NCBI RefSeq assembly: GCF_014648075.1
Contig: NZ_BMQK01000015.1
Location: forward strand, 62,001-126,000
Length of the DNA stretch: 64,000 bases
Source of the DNA: Streptomyces ruber
GTDB lineage: Bacteria; Actinomycetota; Actinomycetes; Streptomycetales; Streptomycetaceae
Reading direction: 5' to 3'
In this document: positions 11,186 through 19,406 of the stretch, piece by piece
Numbering within the stretch: position 1 is the stretch's first letter
How the letters are laid out: every line of letters begins with the position of its first letter
The notes under the pieces: model-generated
The model's database searches: none
The model's input: the letters and a program-made list of their open reading frames with translations, nothing else
Told to the model about the DNA's origin: nothing
Position numbers and translations under genes: made by a program

Positions 11186-12385
11186 CTACAGCGCGCAGCT
11201 GTCGCTGCCCACCTGCTGGTTGGCCGTACGTCCCGCGGAGATGTTGCCGCGGACCTCGTCCGCGGTGAGGGCGTAACCGGTGTCCGGGTCGTCCAGTGAC
11301 TTGGCGAAGATCACGCCGTACACCTTGCCGTCGGGCGTCAGCAGCGGGCCGCCGGAGTTGCCCTGACGGACGGTCGCGTACAGCGAGTAGACGTCGCGGC
11401 GGACGGTGCCCCGGTGGTAGATGTCCGCGCCGTCGGCCGTGATGCGGCCGCGCACGCGCGCGGGGCGCACGTCGTACGCGCCGTTCTCCGGGAAGCCCGC
11501 CACGATCGCGCCGTTGCCGCTGACGGCGTCGTCCGTCGTGAACTCCAGCACCGGCGCGTCGAGATCCGGCACGTCCAGTACGGCGATGTCCCGCCGCCAG
11601 TCGTAGAGGACGACCGTGGCGTCGTACGTGCGGCCCTCGCCGCCTATCTGCACGGTGGGCTCGTCGACTCCGCCGACCACGTGGGCGTTGGTCATCACCC
11701 GCCGCTGGTCGAAGACGAATCCGGTGCCCTCGAGGACCTTGCCGCAGCTCTCGGCGGTGCCCATGACCTTGACGATGGACTTCTTGGCCCGGGCGGCGAC
11801 CGCACCGCCGGCCAGCGCGGGATCGGGCGGCTGGACCTCGGTGATGGGCTCCTGGGCGAACGGGCTGAAGACCTGCGGGAAGCCGTTCTGCGCGAGGACC
11901 GAGGTGAAGTCGTCGAACCAGCTGTTGGCCTGATCCGGGAGGACGCTCTGCACGCCCAGCAGCAGTCTGGAGCCGCGCACCTCCTTGGCGACCGTCCGTA
12001 TCGTCGTGCCCGCGAGGAGTGAGCCGATCAGCCAGGCGACCAGGAGCATCGCCACCACGTTGACGAGGGCGCCGCCGGTGGCGTCCAGGGCACGGGCCGG
12101 GGACCAGGTGATGTACCGGCGCAGTTTGTTGCCCAGATGGGTGGTCAGGGCCTGGCCTACGGAGGCGCAGACGATGACGACGATCACCGCGGCCACGGCG
12201 GCGGCCGTGCTCACCTCGGCGTCGTCGGTCAGCGCGTCCCAGACGACGGGGAGCAGGAGGACGGCGCCGAGGCCGCCTCCAAGAAAGCCGATCACCGACA
12301 GGATGCCGACCACGAAGCCCTGGCGATAGCCCACGACGGCGAACCACGCGGCGGCCACCAGCAACAGGATGTCCAGCACGTTCAC
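11186..12385 (-). CDS. marP: MarP-family membrane serine protease
   Basis: A 399-residue protein. Residues 1-150 form a CvpA-like domain with four transmembrane helices, and the rest is a trypsin-like protease facing outward. The triad is visible: His235 in TNAHVV, Asp266 in RRDIAVLDV and Ser344 in QGNSGGPLL. In Mycobacterium the homologue protects against acid and acts on the cell-wall hydrolase RipA; the target here is unknown. GTG 12385 gives the common NVLDILLLVAA N-terminus. The gene lies 96 bases downstream of the NUDIX gene and may be cotranscribed with it. Confidence 0.9.
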   Translation of the reverse strand: MNVLDILLLVAAAWFAVVGYRQGFVVGILSVIGFLGGGLGAVLLLPVVWDALTDDAEVSTAAAVAAVIVVIVCASVGQALTTHLGNKLRRYITWSPARALDATGGALVNVVAMLLVAWLIGSLLAGTTIRTVAKEVRGSRLLLGVQSVLPDQANSWFDDFTSVLAQNGFPQVFSPFAQEPITEVQPPDPALAGGAVAARAKKSIVKVMGTAESCGKVLEGTGFVFDQRRVMTNAHVVGGVDEPTVQIGGEGRTYDATVVLYDWRRDIAVLDVPDLDAPVLEFTTDDAVSGNGAIVAGFPENGAYDVRPARVRGRITADGADIYHRGTVRRDVYSLYATVRQGNSGGPLLTPDGKVYGVIFAKSLDDPDTGYALTADEVRGNISAGRTANQQVGSDSCAL

Positions 12386-12481
12386 CGCTTCACGCCTCGC
12401 CTCGTCACCTTGCGGTCGCCCATCCCCGCCCCGGGGCCCCGGAGACGGCCCCCGGAAGAACACAGCACGGCTGCCACCCTG

Positions 12482-13177
12482 TCATGCGCGCTGGTCGAGC
12501 GGCACCTGCCTGTCGTGGTCCCAGGGCAGCTCCCAGCCCGCGAAGTGCAGCAGGCGATCGATGATCCCGGCCGTGAATCCCCAGACGAGGGCCGATTCCA
12601 CCAGGAACGCCGGGCCTATGTGCCCCCGGGGATGGACCGCCGTGGCCCTGTTCGCGGGGTCGGCGAGGTCCGCCACGGGGACGGTGAACACCCGCGCGGT
12701 CTCGTTCGGATCCACGACGCCCACCGGGCTCGGCTCGCGCCACCAGCCGAGCACGGGCGTCACGACGAAGCCGCTCACCGGGATGTAGAGCCGGGGCAGG
12801 ACGCCGAAGAGCTGGACGCCGCCCGGGTCGAGCCCGGTCTCCTCCTCGGCCTCGCGCAGGGCGGCCCGCAGCGGACCGTCGGTGCCCGGGTCACCGTCCT
12901 CGGGGTCGAGGGCGCCCCCGGGGAAGGCGGGCTGGCCGGCGTGCGACCGCAGGGATCCGGCGCGCTCCATGAGCAGCAGCTCCGGCCCGCGCTCCCCCTC
13001 GCCGAACAGGACGAGCACGGCGGACTGCCGTCCCGCGCCGTCGGCCGGCGGCAGGAAGCGGCTGAGCTGCCGCGGCTCCACCGTCTCCACGACACGCGCC
13101 ACCGGGTCCAGCCATGCGGGCAGGCCGTCCCTGCTCAGGCCCAGCCGTTCGTCGTGCGTGTCGCTCGCGTGCTTCAT
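12482..13177 (-). CDS. NUDIX hydrolase, CoA pyrophosphatase type
   Basis: A 231-residue cytosolic NUDIX enzyme. The segment SHAGQPAFPGGALDPEDGD leads into the box core REAEEETGLD, and the SxxGQxxFPGG pattern matches the coenzyme A diphosphatase (NudL/PCD1) branch. The likely reaction is hydrolysis of CoA or oxidised CoA to phosphopantetheine and 3',5'-ADP. The start at ATG 13177 was chosen because conserved family sequence begins soon after it. About 250 bases without a gene separate it from nth upstream. Confidence 0.85.
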   Translation of the reverse strand: MKHASDTHDERLGLSRDGLPAWLDPVARVVETVEPRQLSRFLPPADGAGRQSAVLVLFGEGERGPELLLMERAGSLRSHAGQPAFPGGALDPEDGDPGTDGPLRAALREAEEETGLDPGGVQLFGVLPRLYIPVSGFVVTPVLGWWREPSPVGVVDPNETARVFTVPVADLADPANRATAVHPRGHIGPAFLVESALVWGFTAGIIDRLLHFAGWELPWDHDRQVPLDQRA

Positions 13178-13427
13178 CGCCACCCCCGTCGCTCTGCTGC
13201 TCCCAACGTCCCCGCGAACACGGATCGTTCCACGTGTCCCTCGTGTGGGTGTGCCGCCGGGTTCCATTGACACGGGTGGACTTCCGGGACCCGCCGGGGC
13301 GGGTGGGCCGTCATGCCCCTCCTCCGACGCCCGGTACCGGTCCGGTACGCGCCACCGGGTACGGGGTGGCGGCGCCCCGCGGTCCGTGCTCCTCCCTCCC
13401 GGCAACGCCCCCGCCGGGCGGGTACCG

Positions 13428-14522
13428 TCACGCGGCCCCCAGCGGCGGTGCCGGGATGCCGCCCGCGTCCAGGTAGGCCTGCGGGGGCTTGAGGCGCTGG
13501 CCCGGAAAGCCGCCCTTCTCGTACTTGAGGAGCTTCTTCGCCTTCTCCGGGTCGGTCTCGCCCTCGCCGAAGGCCGGGCAGAGCGGGGCGATGGGACAGG
13601 CGCCGCAGGCGGGCTTGCGGGCGTGGCAGATACGGCGGCCGTGCCAGATGACGTGGTGCGAGAGCATCGTCCAGTCGCTCTTCGGGAAGAGCGCGCCGAC
13701 GGCCGCCTCGATCTTGTCGGGCTCCGTCTCCTCGGTCCACCGCCACCGGCGCACCAGCCGCTGGAAGTGCGTGTCCACGGTGATCCCGGGCCGCCCGAAG
13801 GCGTTGCCGAGCACCACGAACGCGGTCTTGCGGCCGACTCCGGGGAGCTTGACCAGGTCCTCCAGCCGCCCGGGGACCTCACCGCCGAACTCCTCCACCA
13901 GCGCCTTCGACAGCCCGATCACCGACCTGGTCTTGGCCCGGAAGAACCCGCACGGCCGCAGGATCTCCTCGACCTCCTCCGGGTTGGCCACCGCCAGGTC
14001 CTCGGGGGTGGGGTACTTCGCGAACAGTCCCGGCGTCGTCTGGTTCACCCGCAGGTCGGTGGTCTGGGCGGACAGGACCGTGGCCACGAGCAGCTGGAAG
14101 GAGTTCTCGAAGTCCAGCTCCGGGTGGGCGTACGGGTAGACCGCGGCGAGCTCGCGGTCGATGCGGCGGGCGCGGCGGACGAGGGCGGTGCGCGACTCGG
14201 GCTTCGGTGCGCGACCGGTGACACCCGGCGCGCCGGCCGCCCGGCCGGACGCGGCCTCCTGTCCGGACGCCGCCGCCTTCTTGACGGCGGCCCTCTTTCC
14301 GGCGGCGCCCTTCCCGGCAGCGCTCTCCTCGGCGGCGCCCTTCCCGCCGACGGCCTCCGCGGACGCGGTCAGCTCGTCGGCGGCCTCCGCGCGCGCGGAC
14401 CTGCCGGTCGTGGTCCTCTTCGCCGCGCTCTTCTTGGCTGCAGTCACCTTCGTACCCTTTGCCGTTTTCTTCGCTCCCCCGGGGTTCTGTTCGCCCACAG
14501 CGGAATCCCGACGTACAACCAC
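13428..14522 (-). CDS. nth: Endonuclease III (base excision repair)
   Basis: A DNA glycosylase/AP lyase of the HhH-GPD superfamily. The helix-hairpin-helix LPGVGRKTA carries the catalytic Lys, VDTHFQRLV carries the catalytic Asp, and the 4Fe-4S cluster is C-x6-C-x2-C-x5-C near the end. From GTG 14522 it is 364 residues, with an Ala/Lys-rich N-terminal tail of about 110. A second in-frame GTG at 14447 has an AAAGGG upstream, so the tail may be shorter. It is divergent from crp. The long basic tail is common in actinobacterial Nth. Confidence 0.92.
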   Translation of the reverse strand: MVVRRDSAVGEQNPGGAKKTAKGTKVTAAKKSAAKRTTTGRSARAEAADELTASAEAVGGKGAAEESAAGKGAAGKRAAVKKAAASGQEAASGRAAGAPGVTGRAPKPESRTALVRRARRIDRELAAVYPYAHPELDFENSFQLLVATVLSAQTTDLRVNQTTPGLFAKYPTPEDLAVANPEEVEEILRPCGFFRAKTRSVIGLSKALVEEFGGEVPGRLEDLVKLPGVGRKTAFVVLGNAFGRPGITVDTHFQRLVRRWRWTEETEPDKIEAAVGALFPKSDWTMLSHHVIWHGRRICHARKPACGACPIAPLCPAFGEGETDPEKAKKLLKYEKGGFPGQRLKPPQAYLDAGGIPAPPLGAA

Positions 14523-14669
14523 CTGCCCAGCCCCTCAGGCCTGTGTGCTCACCGGTGATTTGGACACCCGGCCAGCGTAAGGCCCAGCAAGGACATCCGC
14601 CCCGGAGCCGGGAGATCGGCCCCCGATTGGACCCCTGCCGCGAGTACCGGCACACGGGTGCGGCATCCT

Positions 14670-14683
14670 TGTGACAGATCACA
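14670..14683. promoter_or_regulatory. Possible Crp-type dyad upstream of crp
   Basis: TGTGACAGATCACA is a dyad with TGTGA/TCACA half sites and 4 nt between them. It lies 91-104 bases before the crp start, in the nth/crp divergent region. The half sites match the CRP family, but the spacing is 2 nt shorter than the E. coli consensus. Autoregulation is an inference. Confidence 0.4.
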
Positions 14684-14773
14684 CTGTTTGGACCGTCCGG
14701 CAAAATGGGGAGCTCGGTCCCCTGGTACACCGGGGAGCAAGATCCCCTGAGCAGGTCGACAAGGAGAGAACTC

Positions 14774-15448
14774 GTGGACGACGTTCTGCGGCGCGCCCCG
14801 CTCTTCGCGGCGCTCGATGACGAGCAGGCCGCGGAGCTCCGCGCCTCCATGAGTGAGGTGACCCTCGCACGCGGTGACTCGCTGTTCCACGAGGGCGACC
14901 CGGGAGACCGCCTCTACGTGGTCATGGAAGGCAAGGTCAAGCTCCACCGCACGTCCCCCGACGGCCGCGAGAACATGCTCGCGGTGCTCGGCCCCGGCGA
15001 GCTGATCGGCGAGCTGTCCCTCTTCGACCCCGGTCCGCGCACGGCCACGGCCACCGCGCTGACCGAGGTCAAGCTGCTGGGCCTCGGCCACGGCGACCTC
15101 CAGCCGTGGCTGAACGCGCGCCCCGAGGTGGCCGCCGCCCTGCTGCGCGCCGTCGCCCGGCGGCTCCGCAAGACCAACGACCAGATGTCCGACCTGGTCT
15201 TCTCGGACGTGCCCGGCCGTGTGGCCCGTGCGCTCCTGGACCTCTCCCGCCGCTTCGGCGTGCAGTCGGAGGAGGGCATCCACGTCGTCCACGACCTGAC
15301 GCAGGAGGAGCTCGCCCAGCTCGTCGGCGCGTCCCGCGAGACGGTCAACAAGGCCCTCGCCGACTTCGCCGGCCGCGGCTGGCTCCGCCTGGAGGCCCGC
15401 GCGGTGATCCTCCTCGACGTGGAGCGCCTGGCCAAGCGGTCGCGCTGA
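14774..15448 (+). CDS. crp: Crp/FNR-family transcription regulator Crp
   Basis: A 224-residue cAMP-receptor-type regulator, the same length and nearly the same sequence as I recall for S. coelicolor Crp. A cyclic-nucleotide-binding domain (GELIGELSLFDPGPRTATAT) fills residues about 10-120, followed by a winged HTH with QEELAQLVGASRETVNKAL. In Streptomyces Crp controls spore germination, development and antibiotic production. GTG 14774 follows AAGGAGAGAA; the frame opens 69 bases earlier without a ribosome site. A strong terminator follows. Confidence 0.95.
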   Translation: MDDVLRRAPLFAALDDEQAAELRASMSEVTLARGDSLFHEGDPGDRLYVVMEGKVKLHRTSPDGRENMLAVLGPGELIGELSLFDPGPRTATATALTEVKLLGLGHGDLQPWLNARPEVAAALLRAVARRLRKTNDQMSDLVFSDVPGRVARALLDLSRRFGVQSEEGIHVVHDLTQEELAQLVGASRETVNKALADFAGRGWLRLEARAVILLDVERLAKRSR

Positions 15449-15465
15449 CCGCCCCTCCCGCCGTA

Positions 15466-15509
15466 CGGCGACGGGTCCCGCCCCACGAAGGGGCCGGGAC
15501 CCGTCGCCG
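15466..15509. terminator. Bidirectional terminator between crp and the metallo-hydrolase
   Basis: Perfect 15-bp arms (15466-15480 and 15495-15509) enclose a loop that can itself form CCCC/GGGG pairs. It lies 17 bases after the crp stop and about 60 bases beyond the stop of the converging gene, so it could serve both. Confidence 0.8.
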
Positions 15510-15569
15510 TTCCCGTACCGGCGCCGAACCCTCGGTCCCGGCGGACCCTCGGTCCCGGCGGGGCGGGGC

Positions 15570-16400
15570 TCAGATGAGTCCGTGCTCCCGCAGGTAGTCC
15601 AGCTGGGCCCGGACCGACAGCTCGGCCGCCGGCCACAGGGAGCGGTCCACGTCCGCGTACACGTGCGCCACGATCTCGCCCGGCGTCCGGTGGCCGTCCT
15701 CGACGGCCGTCTCCACCTGGGCGAGCCGGTGGGCGCGGTGGGCGAGGTAGTACTCCACCGCGCCCTGGGCGTCGTCGAGGACGGGCCCGTGCCCGGGCAG
15801 CACCGTGTGCACGCCGTCGTCGACCGTCAGCGACCTGAGGCGCCTCAGGGTGTCCAGATAGTCCCCCAGACGGCCGTCAGGGTGGGCCACGACGGTCGTA
15901 CCGCGCCCCAGGATGGTGTCGCCCGTCAGGACCGCCCGATCGGCCGGGAGATGGAAGCACAACGAGTCGGCGGTGTGTCCGGGCGTCGGTACGACGCGCA
16001 GTTCCAGCCCGTCGACCGCCACCACGTCGCCCGCGCCCAGTCCCTCGTCCCCGAGCCGCAGCGCCGGGTCCAGCGCCCGCACCCTGGTCGCCGTCAGCTC
16101 CGCGAACCGCGCGGCACCGCCGGCGTGGTCGGGGTGGCCGTGCGTGAGCAGGGTCAGCGCTACGCGCTTGCCGGCCTTCTCCGCCGTGTCGACGACGTGC
16201 TGCAGGTGCCCCTCGTCCAGGGGACCGGGGTCGACGACGACCGCCTCCGCGGAGCCGGGCTCGGACAGGATCCAGGTGTTGGTGCCGTCGAGGGTCATCG
16301 CGGACGCGTTGGGCGCGAGCACGTTGACGGCGCGCGCGGTGGCGGGGCCTGACAGGACCCCGCCCCGTGGCTGGCCGGGCAGGGCGGCGGCGTCGGTCAT
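15570..16400 (-). CDS. Metallo-beta-lactamase-fold hydrolase
   Basis: A 276-residue soluble MBL-fold enzyme of the LACTB2/glyoxalase II-like branch. Metal ligands are His87, His89, Asp91 and His92 (HGHPDH), His142 in PTPGHT and Asp161 in TGDT. A C-terminal helical region is typical of the LACTB2 type. Substrate unknown. It is the last gene of an operon with an upstream NUDIX gene. Its ATG overlaps the TGA of the small repeat ORF by 4 nt. Confidence 0.88.
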   Translation of the reverse strand: MTDAAALPGQPRGGVLSGPATARAVNVLAPNASAMTLDGTNTWILSEPGSAEAVVVDPGPLDEGHLQHVVDTAEKAGKRVALTLLTHGHPDHAGGAARFAELTATRVRALDPALRLGDEGLGAGDVVAVDGLELRVVPTPGHTADSLCFHLPADRAVLTGDTILGRGTTVVAHPDGRLGDYLDTLRRLRSLTVDDGVHTVLPGHGPVLDDAQGAVEYYLAHRAHRLAQVETAVEDGHRTPGEIVAHVYADVDRSLWPAAELSVRAQLDYLREHGLI

Positions 16401-16609
16401 ACGGGGACACGCTCCAGTGCGTCGGTCGGGAATCGATGGGCCGGGATCCGGTCGCGGCCAGTCGGGATCCGGTTGAAGTCAACCGAGAACCGGTCGAGGT
16501 CAGCCGGGGACCGGTCGGAGTCGGCCGGAGTGCGGTCGGCAGGGGGCGGCTGGTCGTCCGGGAGCCGGTCGTCCGAGAGCCGGTCGTCCATGAGCCGTCC
16601 GCGGGTCAT
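16397..16609 (-). CDS. Small repeat ORF coupled at both ends
   Basis: A 70-residue frame filling the space between the NUDIX and MBL genes. Its ATG overlaps the NUDIX TGA (ATGA at 16606-16609), and its TGA overlaps the MBL ATG (ATGA at 16397-16400). The body is a degenerate repeat of Asp-Arg-x-Pro (for example DDRLSDDRLPDD, then DSDRSPADLDR), about 15 then 21 bp per unit. No domain recognised. It could encode a real peptide, or be a repeat whose open frame keeps ribosomes moving from one gene to the next. The perfect double overlap supports translation. Confidence 0.6.
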   Translation of the reverse strand: MTRGRLMDDRLSDDRLPDDQPPPADRTPADSDRSPADLDRFSVDFNRIPTGRDRIPAHRFPTDALERVPV

Positions 16610-17484
16610 GCGGGGGCTCCACCCGTGGGAGCGGTGGGGACGTGCTTGGTGAACTCGTCGTGGCCGGGCCAGGAGAGCACGATCCCGCCGTCCCGCAGCC
16701 GGGCCGTGGCCAGGACGGGCGTCAGGTCGCGCGCGGGCGCCGCGGCCAGCGCCTCGGCGGCCGTGGCGTACGCGGTGAGCCCGCGCAGCGTCGCGATGGT
16801 GGGCGGCATCATCAGCAGGTCGCCCCGGTCGTAGGCGTCGGCCGCGTCCCGGGGGCGGATCCACACGGTGCGGTCGGCCTCCGTGGAGGTGTTGCGAGTG
16901 CGCTGGCCCTCGGGCAGCGCGGCCACGAAGAACCAGGTGTCGTAGCGGCGGGCCTCGAACTCCGGCGTGATCCAGCGGGCCCAGGCGCCCAGCAGGTCGG
17001 ACCGCAGCACCAGTCCCCTGCGCTCCAGGAACCGTGCGAAGGACAGCTCATGGGCGGCCAGCGCAGCGCGATCGGCCTCCCAGTCCTCACCCGTCGTGTC
17101 ACCGACCACCGTGTCGGCGCTCGGACCCGCGAGCAGGACGCCCGCCTCCTCGAACGTCTCCCGCACGGCCGCGCACACGATCGCCTGGGCGGAGATCTCG
17201 TCGACACCGAGTCTGTCCGCCCACCACGCGCGCGTGGGGCCCGCCCAGCGGACGAGGTGGTCGTCGTCGCGTGGGTCCACACCGCCGCCCGGGTACGCGT
17301 ACGCGCCCGCGGCGAAGGCCATGGAGGCGCGTCGGCGCAGCATGTGCACCACGGGAGTGCCGTCGGTGTCCTTCAGGAGCATGACCGTGGCCGCCCGCTT
17401 CGGGGCGACCGGGGTGATCGAGCCCTCGGCCAGCGCGCGGATGCGTTCCGGCCACTCCGGTGGGTACCACTGACCGTTCGCCAT
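16606..17484 (-). CDS. NUDIX hydrolase
   Basis: A 292-residue NUDIX family protein with MAFAAGAYAYPGGGVDPRDD followed, after a longer than usual insertion, by RETFEEAGVLL. The long insertion resembles the larger NUDT19-like NUDIX group, some of which are CoA diphosphatases; the substrate here is not established. A TAGCCT -10 box ends 6 nt before ATG 17484, so the transcript is probably leaderless. It is the first gene of an operon with the small repeat ORF and the MBL hydrolase. Confidence 0.85.
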   Translation of the reverse strand: MANGQWYPPEWPERIRALAEGSITPVAPKRAATVMLLKDTDGTPVVHMLRRRASMAFAAGAYAYPGGGVDPRDDDHLVRWAGPTRAWWADRLGVDEISAQAIVCAAVRETFEEAGVLLAGPSADTVVGDTTGEDWEADRAALAAHELSFARFLERRGLVLRSDLLGAWARWITPEFEARRYDTWFFVAALPEGQRTRNTSTEADRTVWIRPRDAADAYDRGDLLMMPPTIATLRGLTAYATAAEALAAAPARDLTPVLATARLRDGGIVLSWPGHDEFTKHVPTAPTGGAPA

Positions 17485-17601
17485 GGCCGGAGGCTATCCC
17501 TTGGCGCGCGGATGTTCGAGAGCGACATCGGTGTACGGGGGCGCCGTCGTACCGATCGCGGAGACGGGTCGACGGTCCGGGTCGACGGTCCCGGAGGACA
17601 A

Positions 17602-17641
17602 GCGGTGACCGGCGCCCTCGGGCTCAGGCGCCGGTCACCGC
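17602..17641 (-). terminator. Terminator downstream of the RidA gene
   Basis: Perfect 15-bp arms (17602-17616 and 17627-17641) with a 10-nt loop, about 60 bases past the RidA stop. The rest of 17485-17699 contains only the promoter of the NUDIX gene. Confidence 0.8.
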
Positions 17642-17699
17642 CCGCCTCCGCCGCCGTGGACACCGGCGCCCGTGCGGGACTCCGTGGCCACCGGCCCGG

Positions 17700-18167
17700 T
17701 CACGCCTGCGTCAGCTCCACCTGGATCTCGACCTCGACCGGAGCGTCGAGCGGCAGGACCGCCACGCCGACCGCGCTGCGGGCGTGGACGCCCTTGTCGC
17801 CGAGGACCTCGCCGAGCAGCTCACTGGCGCCGTTGACGACGGCGGGCTGGCCCGTGAAGTCGGCGGCGGAGGCGACGAAGCCCACGACCTTCACCACGCG
17901 CGCGATGCGGTCGAGGTCACCGGTGACCGACTTGACCGCCGCGAGCGCGTTCAGCGCGCAGGTACGGGCCAGATCCTTGGCCTCCTCCGGCGTGACCTCG
18001 GCGCCGACCTTCCCGGTGACGGGCAGCTTGCCGTCCACCATGGGCAGCTGGCCGGCCGTGTACACGTACACGCCGGACCGCACGGCCGGCTGGTACGCGG
18101 CCAGTGGCGGCACGACCTCGGGCAGCGTCAGCCCGAGGTCCGCCAGCTTCGCCTCGACGGCGCTCAC
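17700..18167 (-). CDS. RidA/YjgF-family protein
   Basis: A 155-residue member of the RidA superfamily, whose best-known members deaminate reactive enamine/imine intermediates made by PLP enzymes. The sequence has the conserved YTAGQLPMVDGKLPVTG region and the closing EVEIQVELTQA strand. The arginine normally needed for enamine deamination (R105 of RidA) is not obvious, so it may belong to a less characterised subgroup. GTG 18167 follows GGGAGAAGG and overlaps the TGA of the DUF4177 gene (GTGA), showing coupling. Confidence 0.85.
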   Translation of the reverse strand: MSAVEAKLADLGLTLPEVVPPLAAYQPAVRSGVYVYTAGQLPMVDGKLPVTGKVGAEVTPEEAKDLARTCALNALAAVKSVTGDLDRIARVVKVVGFVASAADFTGQPAVVNGASELLGEVLGDKGVHARSAVGVAVLPLDAPVEVEIQVELTQA

Positions 18168-18322
18168 GCCTTCTCCCGCTTCAGGTAGGCGACGAGCTGC
18201 TCGGGGTTGTTCGGCCCGGGGACGACCTGGACGAGCTCCCAGCCGTCCTCGCCCCAGGTGTCCAGAATCTGCTTCGTGGCATGGACGAGCAGCGGCACGG
18301 TTGCGTATTCCCACTTGGTCAT
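18164..18322 (-). CDS. DUF4177 small protein
   Basis: A 52-residue protein starting MTKWEYATVPLLVH and containing GEDGWELVQVVPGP, the standard DUF4177 pattern. Function unknown. Its TGA overlaps the RidA GTG by 4 nt. A TAGAGT box ends 7 nt before ATG 18322, predicting a leaderless two-gene transcript. It is divergent from the ArsA-like genes. Confidence 0.88.
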   Translation of the reverse strand: MTKWEYATVPLLVHATKQILDTWGEDGWELVQVVPGPNNPEQLVAYLKREKA

Positions 18323-18428
18323 GCGGCCGACTCTAGCCGCTGCCGTACACGGGTCACGTGGCCGAGTGCGGCCCCGTTGTCCACAGCCTCCCGCTTAGGA
18401 CGTGGGCGGACTGGTTACGCTCGAATAC

Positions 18429-19406
18429 GTGAGCAGGCTCCAGGTCGTCAGTGGCAAGGGCGGTACCGGAAAGACCACGGTCGCCGCAGCACTCGCGCTC
18501 GCCCTCGCGACCGAGGGAAAGCGCGCCCTCCTGGTCGAGGTCGAGGGCAGACAGGGCATCGCGCAGCTCTTCGAGACGGAGGCGTTGCCGTACGAGGAGC
18601 GGAAGATAGCCGTGGCGCCGGGCGGCGGGGAGGTGTACGCACTCGCCATCGATCCCGAACTGGCCCTTCTGGACTACCTCCAGATGTTCTACAAGCTGGG
18701 CGGCGCCGGCCGGGCCCTGAAGAAGCTCGGTGCCATCGACTTCGCCACCACCATCGCGCCGGGCCTCAGGGACGTGCTCCTGACGGGCAAGGCGTGCGAG
18801 GCGGTGCGCCGCAAGGAGCGGGACGGCCGTTTCACGTACGACTACGTGGTGATGGACGCCCCGCCCACGGGACGCATCACCCGCTTCCTGAACGTCAACG
18901 ACGAGGTGGCGGGCCTGGCGAAGATCGGCCCGATACACAACCAGGCCCAGGCCGTGATGCGTGTCCTGAAGTCGCCGGAGACGGCGGTGCACCTGGTGAC
19001 GCTGCTGGAGGAGATGCCCGTCCAGGAGACCGCGGACGGCATCGCGGAACTGCGCGCCGCGCGGCTGCCGGTGGGCCGGATCATCGTGAACATGGTGCGG
19101 CCGACCGTGCTGGACTCCGCCGATCTGGAGTTCATGGCGGCCGCCTCCCGTCCCGCCGTCGCGCGGGCGCTCTCGTCCGCCGGGCTCGGCGGCGCGCGGC
19201 GCGGCGGCGGCGCCGAGCGGCTGGTCCAGCCACTGCTGGGGCAGGCCGAGGAGTACGCCGAGCGGCACACCCTGGAGCAGGAGCAGCGGGCCGTACTGCG
19301 GGAGGCCGGCCTGCCGCTGCACGAACTGCCGCTGCTCGCCGAGGGCATGGACCTGGCGGGCCTGTACGAACTGGCCACGGAACTGCGTCAGCAAGGGATC
19401 TCATGA
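18429..19406 (+). CDS. ArsA-like ATPase (first of pair)
   Basis: A 325-residue GET3/ArsA-family ATPase with deviant Walker A GKGGTGKT (9-16) and MDAPPTGRI as the switch region. The conserved Streptomyces pair next to wblA is annotated as ion-transporting ATPase, but there are no ars genes here and an arsenite role is unsupported. GTG 18429 has no ribosome site but lies exactly 7 nt after TACGCT (18416-18421), so it is probably leaderless. Its stop overlaps the next start (ATGA). The two proteins probably act as a heterodimer. Confidence 0.9.
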   Translation: MSRLQVVSGKGGTGKTTVAAALALALATEGKRALLVEVEGRQGIAQLFETEALPYEERKIAVAPGGGEVYALAIDPELALLDYLQMFYKLGGAGRALKKLGAIDFATTIAPGLRDVLLTGKACEAVRRKERDGRFTYDYVVMDAPPTGRITRFLNVNDEVAGLAKIGPIHNQAQAVMRVLKSPETAVHLVTLLEEMPVQETADGIAELRAARLPVGRIIVNMVRPTVLDSADLEFMAAASRPAVARALSSAGLGGARRGGGAERLVQPLLGQAEEYAERHTLEQEQRAVLREAGLPLHELPLLAEGMDLAGLYELATELRQQGIS

